64,000 bases of DNA. Origin: Hydrogenophaga sp. (GTDB lineage: Bacteria; Pseudomonadota; Gammaproteobacteria; Burkholderiales; Burkholderiaceae_C). Positions within the stretch are counted from its first letter, which is position 1. Every line of letters starts with the position of its first letter. Under the pieces are notes generated by a model. That model was given only the letters and a program-made list of their open reading frames with translations, made no database searches and was not told where the DNA came from. The position numbers were made by a program, and so were the translations under genes. This document shows positions 58,318 to 64,000 of the stretch, one piece after another. The stretch spans positions 109,946 to 173,945 of the forward strand of contig NZ_SDDV01000006.1 of NCBI RefSeq assembly GCF_014773545.1. Direction: 5' to 3'.

Positions 58318-59229
58318 ATGAACCCAGCAGCAGAACACGCCCCCGAGTCGCAGCTCCAGATCGAACAGCTCTGGATTTATCCCGTCAAGTCCTGCGCCGG
58401 CGTGGCGCTCGATCAGGTCGAACTCACCGACACCGGCCTGGCCTGGGACCGCGCCTGGATGGTGATTGACGCCGACGGCGTTTTCGTCACCCAGCGTCAA
58501 CGCCCGCGCATGGCGCTGATTCAGCCCAGCTTCAAACTCGGCGAGCTGGTGCTGCGCGCACCCGGCATGATGGCGCTGCACCTGTCGCTCGAGAGCGCCG
58601 AAGCCGCGCTGCAAGTGCGGGTGTGGGACGAGCACGTGTCGGCCTACGACATGGGTGCGGTGGCCGCGCAGTGGTTCAGCGACTTTCTGGGCCAGCCCTT
58701 GCGGCTGGTGCGCTTTGACCCGCAAGGCCGCCGCGCCTGCAGCCCGGCGTGGTGCGGCGGGCGCAGCGCGCACACGCAGTTTGCCGACGGCTTTAGTCTG
58801 CTGCTGAGCAACCAGGCTTCGCTGGACGAGTTGAACGCCCGACTGGCGCAGGCTGGGGTGGCGCCGGTCGGCATGGCGCGGTTCAGACCCAACATCGTGC
58901 TCGGCGGCCTGCCCGCCTACGCCGAAGACCGGCTGGCTGCGCTGCACATAGACAGCGCCGGGGGGGCACACGAGTCGGGCGCCTTGATCGAAGCCGTCAA
59001 ACCCTGCACACGCTGCGCCCTGGTCGATATCGACCCGGCCACGGCCGAGGCGCCCAGCAGCGCGTCGCCGGTGTTGCAGATGTTGCAAAGCTACCGGCAA
59101 GACCCCAGGGTGGACGGCGCGGCGAGCTTCGGCATGAACGCGATTGTGCTGGCGGGCGACGCCCAGATGCTGCGCGTGGGCCAGCGCGTGACCACCCAAG
59201 CCAGCCCGGCGGCGGGCGGCGCGCCGTAA
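58318..59229 (+). CDS. MOSC domain protein (mARC-like)
   Basis: The 303-residue protein has the MOSC N-terminal beta-barrel (LQIEQLWIYPVKSCAGVALD) and the C-terminal MOSC domain with the molybdenum-cofactor-binding Cys in AVKPCTRCALVDID. The family includes mARC-like N-hydroxylated substrate reductases that take electrons from a ferredoxin; no 2Fe-2S domain is fused here. ATG 58318 gives the usual start. Confidence 0.85.
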   Translation: MNPAAEHAPESQLQIEQLWIYPVKSCAGVALDQVELTDTGLAWDRAWMVIDADGVFVTQRQRPRMALIQPSFKLGELVLRAPGMMALHLSLESAEAALQVRVWDEHVSAYDMGAVAAQWFSDFLGQPLRLVRFDPQGRRACSPAWCGGRSAHTQFADGFSLLLSNQASLDELNARLAQAGVAPVGMARFRPNIVLGGLPAYAEDRLAALHIDSAGGAHESGALIEAVKPCTRCALVDIDPATAEAPSSASPVLQMLQSYRQDPRVDGAASFGMNAIVLAGDAQMLRVGQRVTTQASPAAGGAP

Positions 59230-59564
59230 AATCGGCGCTCATCTCGACTCTTGCGACCGACCCGAAAGCTCCCATCATCCGAGATTGTCCATTAGGGTTG
59301 GGTGGGCTGCTTGATGCAGTGGCGAGGCAGTTTTGTTCCGACTGAGAAGCCCGTGGCTTGCGCCATGGGCACTGATGAGGGGCAAAATTGGCCGCCCATG
59401 CGCCACCAGCGCCCCAACAGCACCGCAGGTGCGCCTAATGGACAATCTCGGATCAAGGGAAGCCAACTCCGGTTGGAACCCCCCTCAATGGGATAACCAA
59501 ACACGGCAAAGGCGCAAGCGCTGCCGTGTTGATTCGCCGGGCTGGTCCTGGCGTGGATTGAAAC
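59230..59564. other. Gap holding a small inverted-repeat element
   Basis: This 335-bp gap between the MOSC and ychF genes contains the 177-bp element at 59277-59453 and, to its right, a hairpin with arms AACACGGCA (59500-59508) and TGCCGTGTT (59522-59530). No gene is supported. Confidence 0.5.
59277..59453. mobile_element. 177-bp MITE-like element with 20-bp terminal inverted repeats
   Basis: ATCCGAGATTGTCCATTAGG at 59277-59296 and its exact complement at 59434-59453 border a 137-bp centre. The centre has a minus-strand frame that ends GRPILPLISAHGASHGLLSR in one reading, which may be a transposase fragment but is too short to assign. Flanking AT dinucleotides could be a 2-bp target duplication. 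It looks like a miniature element or an internally deleted insertion sequence. Confidence 0.7.
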
Positions 59565-60656
59565 ATGAGCCTCCAATGCGGCATCGTGGGCCTGCCCAAC
59601 GTGGGCAAGTCCACTCTTTTCAACGCGCTCACGCAGGCCGGTATTGCGGCCGAGAACTACCCGTTTTGCACCATCGAGCCCAACACCGGCGTGGTCGAGG
59701 TGCCTGATTCGCGCTTGCAGCAGCTCGCCGCCATCGTCAAGCCTGAGCGCGTGGTGCCCGCCATCGTCGAGTTCGTCGACATCGCCGGCCTGGTGGCGGG
59801 CGCGAGCACCGGCGAGGGCCTGGGCAACAAGTTTTTGGCCCACATCCGCGAGACCGACGCCACCATCAACGTGGTGCGCTGTTTTGAGGACGACAACGTG
59901 GTGCACGTGACCGGCCGAGTCGATCCGGTAGCCGATATCGAGGTGATCCAGACCGAACTCTGCCTGGCTGACCTGGCGGCGGTGGAAAAAGCGCTGCAGC
60001 GAGTCGGAAAACTCGCGCGCTCGGGCGACAAAGAGGCCGCCAAACAGGTGGCCCTGCTCGAGCGCTGCCTGGCCGCGCTCGACGACAGCAAGCCGGTGCG
60101 CACGCTGGTCTTCAGCAAGGAAGAGCTGCAACAGCTCAAACCGTTTTTCCTCATTACCGCCAAACCTGCCATGTTCGTTGCCAACGTGGCCGAAGACGGT
60201 TTTGCCAACAACCCCCTGCTCGATCGCTTGCAGGCTTTTGCCCAGGCGCAAAACGCGCCGGTGGTGGCTATTTGCGCCAAGCTGGAAGCCGAAATGGCAG
60301 AGATGAGTGCAGAAGATCGGCAGATGTTTTTGGCCGAACTGGGCCAGGGTGAACCCGGTCTGAACCGTCTGATCCGCGCCGCCTACGGCCTGCTGGGCCT
60401 GCAAACCTACTTCACCGCTGGTGAAAAAGAGGTGCGCGCATGGACCATTCGCGTCGGCGCCACCGGCCCGCAGGCGGCTGGCGCGATTCACACCGACTTT
60501 GAAAAAGGCTACATCCGGGCCCAGACGATAGGCTTTGACGACTACATCCGCTACCAGGGCGAGCAAGGCGCCAAAGACGCTGGAAAAATGCGCGCCGAGG
60601 GCAAGGACTACGTGGTCAAGGACGGCGACGTAATGAACTTTTTGTTCAGCAACTAA
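59565..60656 (+). CDS. ychF: Ribosome-associated GTPase/ATPase YchF
   Basis: The 363-residue P-loop protein has G1 [10 protein letters not shown]2 [13 protein letters not shown]3 DIAGLV and a TGS domain (about 280-363). YchF prefers ATP over GTP and binds the ribosome; it affects stress response and leaderless mRNA translation in E. coli. It follows the MITE-like element and stands alone. Confidence 0.93.
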   Translation: MSLQCGIVGLPNVGKSTLFNALTQAGIAAENYPFCTIEPNTGVVEVPDSRLQQLAAIVKPERVVPAIVEFVDIAGLVAGASTGEGLGNKFLAHIRETDATINVVRCFEDDNVVHVTGRVDPVADIEVIQTELCLADLAAVEKALQRVGKLARSGDKEAAKQVALLERCLAALDDSKPVRTLVFSKEELQQLKPFFLITAKPAMFVANVAEDGFANNPLLDRLQAFAQAQNAPVVAICAKLEAEMAEMSAEDRQMFLAELGQGEPGLNRLIRAAYGLLGLQTYFTAGEKEVRAWTIRVGATGPQAAGAIHTDFEKGYIRAQTIGFDDYIRYQGEQGAKDAGKMRAEGKDYVVKDGDVMNFLFSN

Positions 60657-60708
60657 GCGCTTGAGTGGCCGCAGCAAGCTTCAGCGTCGCCCGTCGCCCT
60701 ACCCGCTC

Positions 60709-61206
60709 ATGACCCGAATTCTGCTGGTCTGCCTGGGCAACATCTGCCGCTCGCCGCTGGCGTGCAGCGCCTTTCATGCCTGGTTGGCTGCGCGCGGCCT
60801 GTTGTGGGCGTTTGAGGTCGATTCGGCCGGCACCTATGCCGGGCACCCAGGTGCGGCGGCGGATCGGCGTGCGGTGGCGCTGGCGCTGGCTCACGGCTGG
60901 ACGCAAATCAGCCGCGCGCGCGCGCGGCGGGTGACCGAACAAGACTTCGAGCGCTTTGACCTGATCTTGGCCATGGACCGCTCCAACCTGCTCCATCTGC
61001 AGCGGCAGTGTCCACCCAGGCATCGGCACAAGCTGCATCTGTTTCTTGAATATGCCGCACTGGACGGCGTGCGCGAAGTGCCAGACCCTTATTTCGGTAA
61101 CGATGCGGGTTTTCAGCGCGTGCTGCATTTGTGCGCCGCCGGCGCCCAGGGTGTGCTGGAACGCTTGACGGCCAGCGCGCCCCCAAACGCGCAAACCAGG
61201 CCATGA
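60709..61206 (+). CDS. Low-molecular-weight protein-tyrosine phosphatase
   Basis: The 165-residue enzyme has the P-loop CX5R motif VCLGNICRSP near residue 7-16 and the general acid DPYF near 128. Bacterial members act on tyrosine kinases of capsule export or on general phosphotyrosine; no kinase gene is nearby. ATG 60709 is preferred over a TTG 16 codons upstream. Its stop overlaps the glycerate kinase start (ATGA). Confidence 0.9.
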   Translation: MTRILLVCLGNICRSPLACSAFHAWLAARGLLWAFEVDSAGTYAGHPGAAADRRAVALALAHGWTQISRARARRVTEQDFERFDLILAMDRSNLLHLQRQCPPRHRHKLHLFLEYAALDGVREVPDPYFGNDAGFQRVLHLCAAGAQGVLERLTASAPPNAQTRP

Positions 61207-62513
61207 GGGCAGCCGACCCAAACCAGCCGACGGCGCTGCTGCGTGAGTTGTTTGCGGCGGCGGTGCAGCGTGCGCTGCCGCTGCAGCACACGGCAGCGGC
61301 GCTGCCGCCACCACCGCGCGGCCGCACCCTGGTGCTGGGCGCGGGCAAGGCCGCCGCCGCCATGGCGCAGGCGGTCGAGGCGCTGTGGCCCAGCGAGGCC
61401 GCACTCAGCGGGCTGGTGGTCACGCGCTACGGCCACACGCCGGCGCGACCGGCCGGGCTGGCGCAGCGCATCGAGGTGCTGCAGGCCGCGCACCCGCTGC
61501 CCGACGCCGCCGGCCTGGACGCTGCACGGCGTGTGCTGGCACTGAGCGCCGGCCTGAGCGCCGACGATCTGGTGCTGTGCCTGATGTCAGGCGGCGGCTC
61601 GGCCCTGCTGACGCTGCCCTGTGCAGGCCTGACGCTGGCCGATCTGCAGCGCATCAACCAGCGCTTGCTGCACTGCGGCGCGCCGATTGGCGACATCAAC
61701 ACCGTGCGCAAGCACCTGTGCCGCTTGAAGGGCGGGCAACTCGCGCGCGCCTGCGCGCCGGCGCGCGTGGTCACGCTGGCCATCAGCGACGTGCCGGGCG
61801 ATGACCTGAGCCTGATCGCCAGCGGCCCCAGCGTGGCCGACCCGAGCCGGTGCGCCGACGCGCTGGCGGTGCTGCAGCGCTACCAAATCGAGCTGCCCGC
61901 CGCCGTGCTGGCTCAGTTGCACAGCGGCGCACTAGAGACACCCAAACCGGGCGACCCGCTGCTGCGCGGCCACACGGCGCACCTGATCGCCACCCCGGCG
62001 CAAAGCCTGCAAGCGGCGGCGCAGATCGCGCGCGCGCACGGCCTGCACGCCTATGTGCTGAGCGACGAAATCGAGGGCGAAGCGCGCGAGGTGGCCAAGG
62101 TACACGCTGCGCTGGCGCGCTCGGCGGCACGCGGGCGCAGCAGTTTTCAGACGCCTTGCGTGTTGCTCAGCGGCGGCGAAACCACGGTCACGCTGGCGCC
62201 GCCGCCCGGTCTATCCCTGGGCCAGGGCGGTCGGGCGGGCGAATTTTGTCTGGCTCTGACGCAGGCGCTGGCCGGGCACACCGGGGTTTGGGCGCTGGCG
62301 GCCGACACCGACGGCATAGACGGAGCGTGCGACAGCGCCGGCGCACTGGTGCGGCCCGATACGCTGGCGCGTGCGCAGGCGCTGGGCTTGCATCTGCCCG
62401 ACTTTCTGCAGCGCCACGACGCCTGCGGTTTTTTCGCTCCGCTGGGCGACTTGCTGTGCACCGGCCCGACTTTCACCAACGTGAACGACTTTCGCGCCCT
62501 GCTGGTGCGCTGA
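61203..62513 (+). CDS. Glycerate 2-kinase, MOFRL family (GckA)
   Basis: The 436-residue enzyme phosphorylates D-glycerate to 2-phosphoglycerate. The MOFRL C-terminal domain (about 320-436, VLLSGGETTVTL, GRAGEFCLALTQAL, DTDGIDGACDSAG) and the N-terminal GAGKAAAAMAQAVEALW and CLMSGGGSALL blocks fit. It may feed glycerate from photorespiration-like or glyoxylate routes into the enolase step. It overlaps the phosphatase gene by 4 bp. Confidence 0.88.
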   Translation: MRAADPNQPTALLRELFAAAVQRALPLQHTAAALPPPPRGRTLVLGAGKAAAAMAQAVEALWPSEAALSGLVVTRYGHTPARPAGLAQRIEVLQAAHPLPDAAGLDAARRVLALSAGLSADDLVLCLMSGGGSALLTLPCAGLTLADLQRINQRLLHCGAPIGDINTVRKHLCRLKGGQLARACAPARVVTLAISDVPGDDLSLIASGPSVADPSRCADALAVLQRYQIELPAAVLAQLHSGALETPKPGDPLLRGHTAHLIATPAQSLQAAAQIARAHGLHAYVLSDEIEGEAREVAKVHAALARSAARGRSSFQTPCVLLSGGETTVTLAPPPGLSLGQGGRAGEFCLALTQALAGHTGVWALAADTDGIDGACDSAGALVRPDTLARAQALGLHLPDFLQRHDACGFFAPLGDLLCTGPTFTNVNDFRALLVR

Positions 62514-62538
62514 AGCACCCGCAGCCACAGCGCTCGGC

Positions 62539-63405
62539 TCAAACGTTCCTTTGCAGCGCCGCGATGCGTTCTTGAATCGGCGGGTGGGTGGCAAACCACT
62601 TGCCCAGACTGCCGGCAATGCCCATGGTCTGCATGGTTTTGGGCAACTGGCCAGGCACCAGACCGCCCAGGCGCGCCAGCGCGTTGATCATGGGTTGCTT
62701 GCGCCCCATCAGCTCAGCGGCACCGGCGTCGGCGCGGAATTCGCGCTGGCGCGAGAACCAGGACACGATGATGGCAGCGAGCACGCCCAGCACGATGTCG
62801 AGCACGATGGTGGTAACGAAGTAACCGACGCCGGGGCTGTCGCTCTGGTTGCGCAGCACCACCCTGTCGACGAAGTAGCCAATCACGCGCGAGAGGAACA
62901 CCACAAAGGTGTTCATCACGCCCTGAATCAGCGTCATGGTGACCATGTCGCCATTGGCGATGTGCGCCACCTCGTGGCCAATGACGGCTTCGACCTCCTC
63001 TTTGCTCATGTTCTGCAGCAAACCGGTGGAAACCGCCACCAGCGCCGAGTTCTTGAATGCGCCGGTGGCAAAGGCATTTGGTGCGCCGTCGAAAATGGCG
63101 ACCTCCGGCATGCCGATGCCGGCCTTGTCGGCAAACTTTTGCACCGTTTGCACGATCCAGGCTTCGTCGGCGGTTTGCGGCTGGTTGATGACGCGCGCAC
63201 GGGTGCTGAACTTGGCCATTGGCTTGCTGATGAGCAGCGAGATGAAGGCGCCGCCAAAGCCAATCACGAGCGAGAACCCGGCCAGCGCCGTCATGTTCAG
63301 GCCCTGAGCGGTGAGGAATTGATCCAGTCCGAGCACGCGCGTGGTGATCAACAGCACCGCCATCACGGCCAAATTGGTCAAAACAAATAGAAAAATACGC
63401 TTCAT
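62539..63405 (-). CDS. htpX: Heat-shock membrane protease HtpX
   Basis: The 288-residue M48 peptidase degrades misfolded membrane proteins. It has two N-terminal helices (about 5-50), the zinc motif [13 protein letters not shown], two further helices (about 155-180 and 195-220) and the third ligand region [15 protein letters not shown]. It is convergent with the glycerate kinase gene. Confidence 0.93.
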   Translation of the reverse strand: MKRIFLFVLTNLAVMAVLLITTRVLGLDQFLTAQGLNMTALAGFSLVIGFGGAFISLLISKPMAKFSTRARVINQPQTADEAWIVQTVQKFADKAGIGMPEVAIFDGAPNAFATGAFKNSALVAVSTGLLQNMSKEEVEAVIGHEVAHIANGDMVTMTLIQGVMNTFVVFLSRVIGYFVDRVVLRNQSDSPGVGYFVTTIVLDIVLGVLAAIIVSWFSRQREFRADAGAAELMGRKQPMINALARLGGLVPGQLPKTMQTMGIAGSLGKWFATHPPIQERIAALQRNV

Positions 63406-63460
63406 GCGTGCTCCCGTCGATCCAGGTCAAAAATTATGTGCCGGCCACACCGGCACGGGT

Positions 63461-63888
63461 TTGAGCTTCGAATTCGCCGGGTCGAGCAAAGTTCCCACCC
63501 TGGCGCTGCGGGGCCAACTCATGTTTGAGCAGGCGCTGCAGGTGCTCATTGTGCGCTTCGGATGGGCGCGGCGATCAAAACACAGCGGCATCGGCGTAAC
63601 AATCCGGCGCCTCGTTGGTGGTACCCAATCCCGCTGGTCATTCTGGCCAGACTTGCGGTTGACCTCGACCCGCAACGGCGGGGGCCGGGTTTCAGTCTGC
63701 TGCAGAACGCCATCAGTCGCACGGTGGCCATTGCCGAACAGGCGGGTATTCGGGCTTTGCTAACGCATCCCGTCGACGCTGAGGCTGAGGCTGAGGCGTT
63801 TTATTGATGTTTCGGTTTCGAGCCAACACCTGCGCACGAACGGGAACTGATTCTGCTGCCCAAGGACGCGCAACGTTTCGTCAGAGTA
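63461..63888 (+). pseudogene. TacT-like GNAT acetyltransferase pseudogene
   Basis: The N-terminal pattern LSFEFAGSSKVPTLALRGQL + MFEQA (63461-63535) resembles the LSxFxCGxxxLDxWLRxRAxxxQA block of TacT/AtaT-type acetyltransferases. A later frame (from 63562) gives RWWYPIPLVILARLAVD and NAISRTVAIAEQAGIRALLT, then AEAFY, followed by an in-frame TGA (63804-63806), and CFGFEPTP after it, exactly where FYERFGFEP is expected. At least one frameshift and one nonsense mutation separate the parts. No antitoxin is visible. Such GNATs acetylate aminoacyl-tRNA as toxins. Confidence 0.7.
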
Positions 63889-63891
63889 TCA

Positions 63892-63957
63892 CCCGCTCGC
63901 CCTGAGCTTGGCCTGTCCTGAGCCTGTCGAAGGGTCGAACGGCCTGTCGAAGGGTGT
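63892..63957 (+). repeat. Dispersed REP-like repeat, copy 5
   Basis: CCCGCTCGCCCTGAGCTTGG followed by CCTGTCCTGAGCCTGTCGAA and two further TGTCGAAGGG half units. It overlaps the end of the GNAT remnant. Confidence 0.85.
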
Positions 63958-63965
63958 GCGCAAAA

Positions 63966-63986
63966 AATCGGAATCTGACCCCGATT
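63966..63986 (-). repeat. GGGGTCAGATTCC-type repeat, second copy
   Basis: On the minus strand it reads AATCGGGGTCAGATTCCGAT + T, one base different from 32973-32993 in the glyS end. It may mark the edge of an element that continues beyond the window. Confidence 0.7.
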
Positions 63987-64000
63987 TCTCCCATGAAGTA

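Larger units (their letters stand above)
63406..64000. other. Accessory tail region with pseudogene and repeats
   Basis: After htpX the window ends in non-housekeeping DNA: a broken GNAT acetyltransferase (63461-63888), a dispersed REP-like repeat (63892-63957) and the GGGGTCAGATTCC repeat (63966-63986). No intact gene is seen. Confidence 0.6.

Overview
The window is a 64 kb piece of a GC-rich Gram-negative chromosome. Gene content and order fit a betaproteobacterium of the Burkholderiales, most likely Comamonadaceae: pyrG-kdsA-eno-ftsB in a row, rplM-rpsI followed by erpA, algH-ruvX-pyrR-pyrB-pyrC'-plsC, glyQ-glyS-gmhB-plsC, a 16-stranded-type porin, QueF, and a liuR/isovaleryl-CoA dehydrogenase pair. 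Species is not determined. Most of the DNA is housekeeping sequence with tight gene packing and many 4-bp ATGA/GTGA stop-start overlaps.

Layout. 1-1436: 5' part of an FtsX-type ABC permease (minus). 1437-7991: a copper-handling region with a TolC-like outer-membrane protein, a Tat-exported multicopper oxidase, a cupredoxin-CusF fusion, a Met/Gly-rich periplasmic protein, and on the other strand a PCu(A)C chaperone, a Sco protein and a DUF2946 protein; two CopR-like boxes precede the plus-strand units. 8215-12889 (minus): algH, ruvX, pyrR, pyrB, a dihydroorotase-like pyrC' without its metal HxH motif, and plsC. 12943-18776 (plus): photolyase, then pyrG-kdsA-eno-ftsB. 18805-21821 (minus): glmU, erpA, rpsI, rplM. 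22064-30690: coaBC, a tungstate-type transporter (tupBCA) with a divergent one-component regulator, corC, lnt, glyQ. 30833-35183: glyS, gmhB, a second plsC-like gene, a YgjP-type metallohydrolase. 35470-38306: an MBL-fold hydrolase divergent from liuR and isovaleryl-CoA dehydrogenase around a clear MerR-type operator. 38326-48059 (minus): small membrane protein, ExoD-like protein, HlyC/CorC protein, two outer-membrane proteins, queF, dacB and a large beta-propeller lipoprotein. 48734-52487 (plus): tsaB, rimI, a UDG-like gene, pyrF, a second ExoD-like gene. 52489-58164 (minus): class V aminotransferase, M61 peptidase, dsbC, a truncated ccdB with its antitoxin, a UbiH-type hydroxylase. 58318-63405: MOSC protein, ychF, low-molecular-weight phosphatase, glycerate kinase, htpX. 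63406-64000: a broken GNAT acetyltransferase and repeats.

How the genes work together. The copper genes form a coherent periplasmic system: oxidation of Cu(I) by the oxidase, binding and relay by the fusion protein, PCu(A)C and Sco (the last two also serve cytochrome oxidase copper-site assembly), and an outer-membrane channel. Pyrimidine synthesis is spread over the window (pyrR/B/C', pyrF, pyrG). Envelope biogenesis is heavily represented (kdsA, gmhB, glmU, lnt, two plsC, dacB, ftsB).

The accessory signal lies in the gaps. One family of short repeats (CCCTTCGACAGGCTCAGGGC type) recurs at five or more sites, often touching gene ends. A 21-bp GGGGTCAGATTCC repeat forms the end of glyS and recurs at the window edge. 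A 177-bp element with perfect 20-bp terminal inverted repeats lies before ychF. Three toxin-type genes (brnT, ccdB, a TacT-like GNAT) are all broken. No CRISPR array, rRNA or tRNA was recognised.
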